Origin: Candidatus Faecivivens stercorigallinarum
Lineage (GTDB): Bacteria > Bacillota > Clostridia > Oscillospirales > Ruminococcaceae
Assembly (NCBI GenBank): GCA_018715465.1
Contig: DVLN01000082.1
Location: forward strand, 1-18,591
Direction: 5' to 3'
Length of the DNA: 18,591 nucleotides
The position numbers and the translations under genes were made by a program. Of this stretch, positions 1 to 7,900 are shown one piece after another. How positions within the stretch are numbered: the first letter of the stretch is position 1; each line of letters begins with the position of its first letter. The notes under the pieces were generated by a model. It was not told where the DNA came from. It saw nothing but the letters and a program-made list of their open reading frames with translations, and searched no databases.

Positions 1-675
1 GATGGAAATGGACGCTGGGCGAAAAAGCGGGGACTTCCACGAAAGATGGGGCATCGTGCAGGTGCTGCCACCTTCAAGGATATTGCCCGTTATGCCAACA
101 AAATCGGGCTGAAATATCTGACGACCTATGTCTTTTCGACTGAAAACTGGAGACGTCCAAAGGATGAGGTTGACGCAATCATTGAGCTGCTTCGATCCTA
201 TCTCAATGAGATGGATGGTTACGCGAAGGAAAACATCCGCGTCCGTTTTATCGGTGATCGCTCAGTTTTTGACGACGATATCCGAGCAAAGATGCAGCGG
301 GCAGAGGAAAAGAGCAAGGACGCGACCGGGCTGACTTTGATCCTTGCCATCAATTACGGCGGCAGGGCAGAGATTGCCCATGCTGCCCGTCTGCTTGCCG
401 AGGATGTGCAGGCGGGGAAGGTATCGCCGGAACAGGTTGATGAAACGCTGTTTTCTCATTATCTGTATACCGACGGGATACCGGATGTTGATTTGATGAT
501 CCGTCCAAGCGGAGAATACCGTCTGTCCAATTTCCTGATCTGGCAATGCGCGTATGCGGAATATGTGTTCATGTCCGGCGTACTCTGGCCGGATTTCAAG
601 CCGGCCACCCTTGATGCCGCTATCGAGGAGTTTAACAGTCGTTCCCGGCGGTTCGGCGGTCTTGCCAAAGGATAA
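1..675 (+). CDS. uppS: Undecaprenyl diphosphate synthase, 5' end missing (partial)
   Basis: This cis-prenyltransferase condenses isopentenyl units onto farnesyl diphosphate to make C55 undecaprenyl diphosphate, the lipid carrier for peptidoglycan and wall polymers. The reading frame is open from the first base. It begins inside the family's first motif (DGNGRWAKKRG), so the first visible residue is the expected catalytic Asp and only the short N-terminus lies outside the window. Later motifs follow in order: FSTENWRRP, AINYGGRAEI, then IRPSGEYRLSNFLIWQ and a terminal WPDF. The usual IRTSGE/IRTGGE reads IRPSGE here, which I take as lineage variation. An internal ATG at 46 is in frame but would remove the catalytic Asp, so it is not the start. 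cdsA follows after 33 nt. Confidence 0.97.
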   Translation, partial: DGNGRWAKKRGLPRKMGHRAGAATFKDIARYANKIGLKYLTTYVFSTENWRRPKDEVDAIIELLRSYLNEMDGYAKENIRVRFIGDRSVFDDDIRAKMQRAEEKSKDATGLTLILAINYGGRAEIAHAARLLAEDVQAGKVSPEQVDETLFSHYLYTDGIPDVDLMIRPSGEYRLSNFLIWQCAYAEYVFMSGVLWPDFKPATLDAAIEEFNSRSRRFGGLAKG

Positions 676-708
676 GGCAGACTTCCGACAGAAAGGCAGG
701 TTTTGTTG

Positions 709-1548
709 ATGAAACAACGCATTATATCCGCCGCTGTAGCGCTGGTGATCCTGGCGGGAGTTTTTGCCTTTTATGAGACATTTGTGCTCAACATTGCGGT
801 TTCACTGATCAGTGCGGCTGCTGTGTTTGAGCTGCTTCATGCAACCGGCTATGTCAAGTCCAAAGCTCTGCTTGTTTTTTCACTTGGTTATGCATTGGTT
901 GTCCCGTTTTTCAGCACGCTGCGCATTCATGGAATGCAGGTTTATGTTACCCTCGGCTACTTTATTCTGATGTTTGGTTCGTTGCTCTTATACCATAACG
1001 ATATCCGTTTTGAAGAGGTAGCTATTTCATTTTTCATTTCGCTAGTCGTCCCGACAGCGTTGTCGACCGTTATTCTGATGCGTGATCGCTATTCGCATGG
1101 AATTTTGTATGTGCTGCTCTGCTGTGTCGCAGCGTGGATATCGGATTCCTGTGCATACTTTACCGGTCGCGCGTTCGGCAGACATAAGATGGCGCCGCTG
1201 ATCAGCCCACACAAAACGGTTGAGGGAGCAATTGGCGGAGTGATTGGCTGCTGTGTCTTTTTTATGTTGACCTGTTTTTGTTACCAGCAGTATCAGCTGC
1301 ATATTTTTCAGGTGCAGATGGTGTTTTCCTGGGGAACAATTGCGGTGATTTCGATATTCTGTTCGCTGGTCAGCATTGTTGGTGATCTGATGGCCTCGGT
1401 CGTCAAAAGGCAGACCGGTATTAAAGATTTTGGCAAAATTATGCCTGGACATGGCGGCGTGATGGATCGGTTTGACAGTTTTTTGTTTGTTGCGCCGACC
1501 ATTTACCTGATTTTACAGTATTTTCCAATTATGACGATTGTCAGCTGA
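709..1548 (+). CDS. cdsA: Phosphatidate cytidylyltransferase (CDP-diglyceride synthase)
   Basis: This integral membrane enzyme makes CDP-diacylglycerol from phosphatidic acid and CTP, the branch point to phosphatidylglycerol, cardiolipin and other phospholipids. The 279-residue protein is mostly hydrophobic helices. Near the C-terminus it carries the family signature: VGDLMASVVKRQTGIKDFG from about residue 223, then HGGVMDRFD at 248-256, which includes the metal-binding and catalytic Asp residues. The frame extends upstream to TTG codons at 703 and 706, but ATG 709 is the better start because an AAAGGCAGG Shine-Dalgarno ends 8 nt before it. It follows uppS at 33 nt, the classic Bacillota arrangement. 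A terminator-like hairpin lies just downstream. Confidence 0.96.
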   Translation: MKQRIISAAVALVILAGVFAFYETFVLNIAVSLISAAAVFELLHATGYVKSKALLVFSLGYALVVPFFSTLRIHGMQVYVTLGYFILMFGSLLLYHNDIRFEEVAISFFISLVVPTALSTVILMRDRYSHGILYVLLCCVAAWISDSCAYFTGRAFGRHKMAPLISPHKTVEGAIGGVIGCCVFFMLTCFCYQQYQLHIFQVQMVFSWGTIAVISIFCSLVSIVGDLMASVVKRQTGIKDFGKIMPGHGGVMDRFDSFLFVAPTIYLILQYFPIMTIVS

Positions 1549-1553
1549 AACGG

Positions 1554-1589
1554 AGCCCCGGACAGACCATCTGTACCGGGGCTGCTTTT
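1554..1589 (+). terminator. Terminator-like hairpin between cdsA and dxr
   Basis: A perfect 8-bp GC-rich stem, AGCCCCGG (1554-1561) with CCGGGGCT (1576-1583), is extended inward by ACAG/CTGT with one bulged A. The loop is ACCAT. A short GCTTTT tract follows. It starts 5 nt after the cdsA stop. The stem is strong but the T tract has only four Ts, so partial termination or a processing/stability element is as likely as a full stop. I see no convincing promoter between it and dxr, so some readthrough is expected. Confidence 0.6.
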
Positions 1590-1638
1590 CCATTATAGGG
1601 CATCGCTGCCCGTCAGAGAAAGGAAAGGGTAAAAAGAT

Positions 1639-2778
1639 ATGGAAAAAAATGTCACGATACTCGGCTCAACTGGTTCAATCGGAACCCAGGCGCTGGACGT
1701 CTGCCGGGCACATGGATTTCATGTACATGCGCTGGCTGCCAATACAAGTGAGCAGAAACTGGAAGAACAGGTTCGCGCTTTTCACCCGTCTCGGGTCTGC
1801 ATTGCCGACCCGGCACATTATCAGAGCTTCTGTACCCGTGTCCATGATCTGGACGTCGAGGTACTGACCGGAATCGAAGGACTGTGTGAACTGGCGGCAG
1901 ATAAACAGGCGGGTATCGTTCTCAACTCGGTGATGGGAATGATTGGCCTTCGTCCGACGCTGGCTGCGATTGAGGCAGGGAATACGCTGGCACTGGCTAA
2001 CAAAGAGACGCTGGTCACCGGTGGTGAGCTGGTTATGAAGCGGGCCGCAGAAAAAGGTGTGCGAATCTTTCCGGTTGATTCGGAGCATTCCGCGATTTTT
2101 CAGTGCCTGGAAGGATACCGGCACTGCCATCTGAATAAAATACTGCTGACGGCTTCCGGCGGCCCGTTCTTTGGGATGACCCGCAAAGATCTGGAAGAGA
2201 TCACCCCTGCCCGCGCTCTGAAACATCCCAACTGGAACATGGGTGCCAAGATTACGATTGATTCGGCTACCATGATGAACAAGGGGCTGGAAGTGATTGA
2301 GGCGGTACATCTGTTCGGTGTACGGCCGGAACAGATTGAGGTGGTGGTCCATCGGGAGAGCGTAATCCATTCGCTGGTTGAATTTGACGATTATTCGGTG
2401 ATCGGGCAGCTGGGCGTGCCGGACATGAAGATTCCGATTCAGTACGCGCTGACTTACCCTGAGCGGACGGCTTGCCCAACCGGAAGGCTGAGCCTGACCG
2501 ATTATGGAAAACTGACCTTTTATAAGCCTGATTTGGAAACCTTTGTCTGCCTGAAAGCGGCGCTGGAAGCAATTTCCCGCGGTGGACTGTATCCGACACT
2601 GGTCAATTCGGCAAACGAGCTGCTGGTCGAACTGTTTTTAAAGGAGAAGATCAGCTTTTTGCAGATTGGTGATCTGGTCTGCGAGGTGCTGGATGAGCGG
2701 TGCGACGGTCCGGTCACACTGGAAAACATTCTTGCTGCTGAGCAGCGGGCAAGACAGTTTGTCCTGAGCAAAATCTGA
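1639..2778 (+). CDS. dxr: 1-deoxy-D-xylulose-5-phosphate reductoisomerase
   Basis: Dxr (IspC) converts DXP to 2-C-methyl-D-erythritol 4-phosphate with NADPH, the committed step of the MEP isoprenoid pathway and the target of fosmidomycin. The 379 residues match the usual length. Visible motifs are the NADPH-binding GSTGSIG (9-15), ANKETL (120-125), PVDSEHSA (from 145; metal ligands D147 and E149), TASGGPF, and the flexible loop HPNWNMG with H196 and W199. E218 in MMNKGLEVIEA is the third metal ligand, and VVHRESVIHSLVEF follows. ATG 1639 is preceded by GAAAGGAAAGGG. It lies 90 nt after cdsA, past a hairpin, and 14 nt before rseP. Its product feeds the same pathway as ispG downstream and supplies the substrates of UppS upstream. 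Confidence 0.98.
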   Translation: MEKNVTILGSTGSIGTQALDVCRAHGFHVHALAANTSEQKLEEQVRAFHPSRVCIADPAHYQSFCTRVHDLDVEVLTGIEGLCELAADKQAGIVLNSVMGMIGLRPTLAAIEAGNTLALANKETLVTGGELVMKRAAEKGVRIFPVDSEHSAIFQCLEGYRHCHLNKILLTASGGPFFGMTRKDLEEITPARALKHPNWNMGAKITIDSATMMNKGLEVIEAVHLFGVRPEQIEVVVHRESVIHSLVEFDDYSVIGQLGVPDMKIPIQYALTYPERTACPTGRLSLTDYGKLTFYKPDLETFVCLKAALEAISRGGLYPTLVNSANELLVELFLKEKISFLQIGDLVCEVLDERCDGPVTLENILAAEQRARQFVLSKI

Positions 2779-2792
2779 TTTTGGGAGGTCAC

Positions 2793-3803
2793 ATGGAAAG
2801 TATTCTGCTTACACTGTTGATTTTTGCCGCCATTATCATCATTCATGAATGCGGACATTTTTTTGCTGCACGGCTGTGCGGGGTTCGTGTCAACGAATTT
2901 GCGATCGGAATGGGGCCTACACTTTTCCGGTTTGGCAAAAAGGAGACCCGTTATTCCTGGCGTCTGTTCCCGATTGGCGGATTTGTCTCGATGGAAGGGG
3001 AGAGCGACGGGTCGGATGACCCGCGGGCTTTCTGCAATCAGCCAGTCTGGAAACGGATAATCATTGTCTGCGCCGGTGCGGCAATGAATCTGGTGCTGGG
3101 ATTTATCATTGTACTGGCACTGACAGCCTCCAACAAAGCCCTTGCGTCGACAACGATTGCTGAGTTTTCGGACGGCGCGACTACACAGGCAAGTGGTTTG
3201 CAGGTTGGAGACCAAATCATGGAGATCAATGGCCGTCGGATGTGGGTGGACAGCGATATTATTTTTGCACTGTCAACCGATGAAGACGGGGTCGTGGATA
3301 TGGTGGTGAAGCGCAACGGTGAAAAGGTTTCCTTGCAGGATGTTGTGTTTACCATTGACGGCGGAACACTGGTGATCGACTTTAAGGTAGTCGGAAAGCC
3401 GCGCGGGCTGATCAATACGCTCGGATATTCGCTGGGCAAGACCGCGTCGATCGGACGTCTGATCTGGATTTCGATTGGTCAGCTGGTCACAGGTCAGGCC
3501 GCGATTTCTGACCTGTCGGGACCGATTGGAACTGCGCAGGCGGTCGGTGAAGCGACCAAGGCAGGATTGTCGACGGTCATGAATCTGTTTGCATTTATTA
3601 CCGTCAATGTCGGCATTTTCAACCTGCTTCCGATACCGGCACTGGACGGCGGACGGATGGTTTTCCTGCTGTTTGAAGCAGTGACCCGTAAAAGAATCAA
3701 GCCGGAATACGAAGCATATGTGCATTTTGCAGGATTTGTTCTGGTAATTGCGCTGGTCATTTTTGTATCCTACCAGGATATTGTCAATCTGATTCGTGGA
3801 TGA
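2793..3803 (+). CDS. rseP: Site-2 intramembrane zinc metalloprotease, RseP/RasP family
   Basis: This membrane-embedded protease performs the second cut in regulated intramembrane proteolysis. Substrates in relatives include anti-sigma factors, cell-division proteins and leftover signal peptides. The first helix carries the zinc site HECGH (18-22). A PDZ domain follows (about residues 110-190, with a GLQVGDQIMEINGR core). The third zinc ligand lies in the helix with NLLPIPALDGG (277-287, D285). Hydrophobic segments at both ends fit a four-helix topology. An in-frame TTG at 2781 would place the GGGAGG Shine-Dalgarno (2783-2788) inside the gene, so ATG 2793 is chosen, giving 336 residues. The last codons overlap the -35 of a promoter for ispG. 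The true substrate here cannot be told from sequence. Confidence 0.95.
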   Translation: MESILLTLLIFAAIIIIHECGHFFAARLCGVRVNEFAIGMGPTLFRFGKKETRYSWRLFPIGGFVSMEGESDGSDDPRAFCNQPVWKRIIIVCAGAAMNLVLGFIIVLALTASNKALASTTIAEFSDGATTQASGLQVGDQIMEINGRRMWVDSDIIFALSTDEDGVVDMVVKRNGEKVSLQDVVFTIDGGTLVIDFKVVGKPRGLINTLGYSLGKTASIGRLIWISIGQLVTGQAAISDLSGPIGTAQAVGEATKAGLSTVMNLFAFITVNVGIFNLLPIPALDGGRMVFLLFEAVTRKRIKPEYEAYVHFAGFVLVIALVIFVSYQDIVNLIRG

Positions 3804-3809
3804 TATAAT
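3781..3809 (+). promoter_or_regulatory. Sigma-A promoter for ispG-polC, overlapping the end of rseP
   Basis: TTGTCA (3781-3786), 17 nt, then TATAAT (3804-3809), with the extended -10 dinucleotide TG at 3801-3802. The -35 matches consensus at five of six positions and the -10 at all six, with ideal spacing. The -35 lies in the last codons of rseP, and the rseP stop codon TGA supplies the extended -10. Transcription would start near 3816, giving a leader of about 73 nt before ispG. Confidence 0.8.
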
Positions 3810-3840
3810 ATAAAGATGAATGTCTGAATTTGTCAGGATA

Positions 3841-3861
3841 GGTACGGTATGGGACTGTACC
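3841..3861 (+). promoter_or_regulatory. Small hairpin in the ispG 5' leader
   Basis: GGTACGG (3841-3847) pairs with CTGTACC (3855-3861) using one G-U pair, leaving a 7-nt loop. It lies between the predicted transcription start (about 3816) and the ispG Shine-Dalgarno (3874-3879). No T tract follows, so it is not a terminator. It may stabilise the mRNA or have no role. I do not recognise it as a known riboswitch. Confidence 0.35.
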
Positions 3862-3888
3862 GACAGACAGAAAAAGGAGCGTTTATTT

Positions 3889-4929
3889 ATGCGTAAAGTT
3901 ACCCCTGTCCGGCTCAAAAATCTGACGCTTGGCGATGGGAAAATTTATATTCAGTCGATGCTGAATGTTCCCAGCACCGATATTGAAGGAAATGTCCGTC
4001 AGGCAAAGGAACTGGAAGCAGCAGGCTGTGAGATTCTGCGGGTGGCGATTCCAGACCATGAGGCAGTCGCGCTGATTCCCAAGATTAAGGAAGCGATTTC
4101 CATTCCGCTGGTAGCGGATATTCATTTTGATTACCGTCTGGCATTGAAGTCGCTGGACGCGGGCATTGACAAAATCCGTATCAATCCCGGCAACATCGGC
4201 TCAGATGATCATGTCAAAGCTGTGGCGGATGCCTGCCGCAATAAAGGGGTACCGATTCGGATTGGCGTGAACTCAGGTTCGGTCGAAAAGGAAATCCTTG
4301 CAAAGTTTGGCGGACCGACTGCCGAAGCACTGGTAGAAAGCGGTCTTTATCATATGCGGCTGCTGGAAAAATACGACTTTGACCAGATTGTTCTTTCCCT
4401 GAAGTCCACCAGCGTTCCGATTATGGTTAAAGCCTACCGGATGCTTGCGCAGTGCTGCTCCTATCCGCTGCACCTTGGCGTCACCGAGGCCGGCACCGAA
4501 CGCATGGGCCTGATCAAATCGGCTGCCGGTATCGGAAGTCTGTTACTGGACGGAATCGGTGATACCATCCGGGTATCGCTGACCGATTCGCCTGTCCGGG
4601 AGATTTATGCTGCGCGTGATATTCTGACCGGGTTGGGATATGATACCGGGTATGCCCGGCTGATTTCCTGCCCGACCTGCGGACGGACGAGAATCGACCT
4701 GATCGGGCTGGCTAATGAAGTGGAACGGCGCCTTGCGACGGTTCACAAAAATATTACCGTCGCCTGCATGGGCTGTGTTGTCAACGGCCCTGGCGAAGCA
4801 AAAGAAGCGGATATCGGAGTCGCCGGGGGCAATGGGTGCGGCGTTCTGTTCAAAAAGGGACAGATTCTGCGCACCGTACCGGAGGACCAGATTGTAGACG
4901 AACTGATGAAAGAGATCGAGACACTCTGA
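3889..4929 (+). CDS. ispG: (E)-4-hydroxy-3-methylbut-2-enyl-diphosphate synthase (flavodoxin/ferredoxin)
   Basis: IspG (GcpE) reduces 2-C-methyl-D-erythritol 2,4-cyclodiphosphate to HMBPP with a [4Fe-4S] cluster, the penultimate MEP step. The N-terminal TIM barrel opens with IYIQSMLNVPSTD and includes VADIHFDYRLAL and KIRINPGNIG. The C-terminal cluster domain has C261 and C264 (SCPTCGR), C296 (CMGCVVNGPGE) and the fourth ligand E303, with the spacing seen in E. coli IspG. The frame is open from ATG 3820, but that codon has no Shine-Dalgarno and lies within about 5 nt of the predicted transcript start. ATG 3889, preceded by AAGGAG 9 nt upstream, gives the normal family N-terminus and 346 residues. 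It has its own promoter and is 22 nt upstream of polC. Confidence 0.97.
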   Translation: MRKVTPVRLKNLTLGDGKIYIQSMLNVPSTDIEGNVRQAKELEAAGCEILRVAIPDHEAVALIPKIKEAISIPLVADIHFDYRLALKSLDAGIDKIRINPGNIGSDDHVKAVADACRNKGVPIRIGVNSGSVEKEILAKFGGPTAEALVESGLYHMRLLEKYDFDQIVLSLKSTSVPIMVKAYRMLAQCCSYPLHLGVTEAGTERMGLIKSAAGIGSLLLDGIGDTIRVSLTDSPVREIYAARDILTGLGYDTGYARLISCPTCGRTRIDLIGLANEVERRLATVHKNITVACMGCVVNGPGEAKEADIGVAGGNGCGVLFKKGQILRTVPEDQIVDELMKEIETL

Positions 4930-4936
4930 CACCGGG

Positions 4937-4954
4937 AAAGGATGGAATCAATTG
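4937..4954 (+). promoter_or_regulatory. Ribosome binding site and TTG start of polC
   Basis: AAAGGA (4937-4942) lies 9 nt before TTG 4952. The nearby ATG codons at 4942 and 4960 are in another frame, so TTG is the only well-placed start for the polC frame. Confidence 0.65.
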
Positions 4955-7900
4955 CCTGGATGCAATTTTCTGAAAATATTCGGTTGCTATCTGCAGGAGC
5001 CGTTTCTCACGCTGTTTGACAGCGCGGAGATTCTGACACTGACGGCGGACGAAAAGACACAGCATATCTTGGCTGAAGTCAAAAGTGAAAAGTACATCGG
5101 AACCCGCGAGGTTTGGGATTGTCAGTCGGAGGTTTTGCGGAAGACTGGGCTGAGTCTGTTTAAGATTCAGATGAAATATCTTCCCAACCTCTTTTCAGCA
5201 GAGCTGCTGCCATCAATTATTGAGGAGCTGAAGACCCGAAGCAGCGTGGTCAACGGCTTTTTTGATGATGCAACCGCCACCTTTGACGGACAGGTCCTGC
5301 ATATCAGTCTCGGGCATGGCGGTCTTCAGATTCTGGAAGCCGCACATGTGGGACAGGAGATCGAAAAGATCGTCCACGAGCATTTCAGTCTGCCGGTAAA
5401 GGTATCGTTTGAAGGGGTCACAGCACTGCGGGAAGAGGATTATACTCCGCCGCCTCCAATGATAGCACCTCCGCCATCTGAACAGCCCCGCCCTGCACCC
5501 CGTCCGGCAGCGCCTTCGGGTGGGTTCAACGGCGGCTTTGGCGGCAGCCGTGGTGGGTTTGGACGCCGTGATTCCGGCGTCAAGGAACCGACCCCGGTTA
5601 CCATTAATTTTACAGAACTGCATTTAAAGGAAAATGCGACGCTGATCAAAGGCAAAAAAATAACCCAGTCGCCGACCCCGCTTCGGGAAGTCAATGTGAC
5701 GAGTGGAACGGTTGTTGTCTGGGGAGATATTTTTGCATCTGAATCGCGTGATACCAGAGACGGCAGCAAGGTCATCCTGACCTATTCTTTCAGCGACTAT
5801 ACCTCGTCCAATAATATGAAGATCATTGACGATGCCCGTAACCGGGAACGCTACGATATGCTGAAGCCGGGTGCAACCGTGATCGTACGCGGTGATGTTG
5901 TCGACGACAAATACGACCGGGAAATCTCGATCAAGCCGTATGACATCATGGTTGTCGAAAAGATTCCGAAAATGGATGAAGCACCTGAAAAACGGGTGGA
6001 ACTGCACTGCCACTCTAAGATGTCTTCGATGGACTCGGTGGCTGAGGTTTCAGATATCATTAAAACCGCTGCCCGTTGGGGACATCGGGCCGTTGCGATC
6101 ACCGACCATGGGGTTGTTCAGGCATACCCGGATGCAGTCGCAGCATTGGATGGCGTCCGCAAGGGCGGCAGCAATCTGAAACTGATTTACGGGGTTGAGG
6201 ACTATTTTGTCAACGATTGCGAAAATGCGGTGCATGGTGAAGCCCAGACCCCGCTGGATGGTGAATATATCGTCTTTGACGTCGAGACAACCGGACTGAG
6301 TGCTGCAACCGAACGTTTGACCGAGATCGGCGCGGTGCTGTTTTCCGGGGGAGAGATCAAGGATACGTTTGACACCTTTGTCAATCCCGAAAAACCGATT
6401 CCTGAAAAGATCGTCCAACTGACCAGTATCACTGATGAAATGGTCGCAGATGCACCGAAAGAAGAGGAAGCATTGCGGCAGTTCCTGGAATTCGCAGGAG
6501 ACCGGCCGCTGGTCGCGCACAACGCCTCTTTTGACATGTCCTTTATCCGGGCAGCGGCAGGGCGGCATGGTATCGCAATCAATCATACCAGCGTTGATAC
6601 ACTGACGATTGCCCGCAGTCTGTATCCTGATCTGGGAAAATACAAGCTGGATGTCATCGCAAAATATCTCGGGTTGGAGGAATTTCATCACCACCGTGCC
6701 TGTGACGATGCGTCGACGCTGGCACTGATTTTTGCCCACATGGTCAAAAAGATGCAGGAGGAGATGGAGCTGCACACCCTCGATCAGCTGAATGGTTCGC
6801 TGACCAGCGGTGACCCCAAACAGCTCAAATCCTACCATCAGATTCTTCTAGTGAAAAACTCGGTCGGACTGAAAAACCTGTATAAACTGGTTTCCTGCGC
6901 ACATGTCAAGTATTATTACCGCCGGCCCCGCACCCCGAAGAGTGAGATTATGAAACACCGGGAAGGGCTGCTGATCGGCAGTGCCTGTGAAGCAGGGGAA
7001 CTGTTCCAGGCGGTTGTCGAGGGGAAACCTTTTGAAGAGCTGTGCGACATTGCATCCTTTTATGATTATCTGGAAATCCAGCCGCTGGGCAACAATGAAT
7101 TTATGATTGAGTCCGGCAGGGCGGAGGACCGCAATCAGCTGATTGAATACAATAAAACCATCCTTCGGATTGGTGAAAAGCTCAATAAACCAGTTGTTGC
7201 AACCGGTGACGTGCATTTTATGAAGCCGGAAGACGCGATCTTCCGCACCATCCTGCTGGCCGGTATGAAATTCAAGGATGCCGACAATCAGGCACCGCTC
7301 TATTTCCGCACGACCAATGAGATGCTGGATGAGTTTTCCTATCTTGGCCCCGATAAAGCATATGAGGTGGTTGTCACCAACCCGAATAAGATCGCCGATA
7401 TGATCGAAGACGATATCCGCCCGATTCCGAAAGGGACCTATCCGCCCAGCATCGCCGGGTCGGAAGAGGATTTGCAGCGGATTACCTGGGCGCGTGCAAA
7501 GGAAATTTACGGCGACCCTGTACCCGAACTGGTTGCAAAGCGGCTGGAAAGGGAACTGGATTCGATTATCCGCCACGGGTTCGCGGTCTTGTACATGATT
7601 GCGCAGAAACTGGTTTACTATTCGGAGCAGCATGGTTATCTGGTTGGTTCGCGTGGTTCGGTTGGTTCGTCGTTTGTCGCACACATGGCCGGTATCTCGG
7701 AGGTCAATCCGCTGGTACCCCACTATGTCTGCCCCAAATGCAAACACAGCGAATTTATCACCGACGGCAGCTGTGGGTCGGGGTTTGACCTGCCTGCAAA
7801 GGACTGTCCCGAATGTGGTACCCGGATGAACCAGGACGGACACGACATTCCGTTTGAAACCTTCCTGGGGTTTGACGGCGACAAGGAGCCGGATATCGAC

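Noticed and set aside
493..534. UppS IRPSGE in place of IRTSGE as a functional loss
   Set aside because: All other motifs are intact, and a single Thr to Pro change at this site is plausibly lineage variation.
1594..1599. TATAGG as a -10 box for dxr
   Set aside because: There is no -35-like hexamer at 16-18 nt upstream; that position falls in the terminator-like stem.
3820..3888. N-terminal extension of IspG from ATG 3820
   Set aside because: It has no Shine-Dalgarno and would begin almost at the predicted transcript start. The internal ATG 3889 has AAGGAG at good spacing and matches the family N-terminus.
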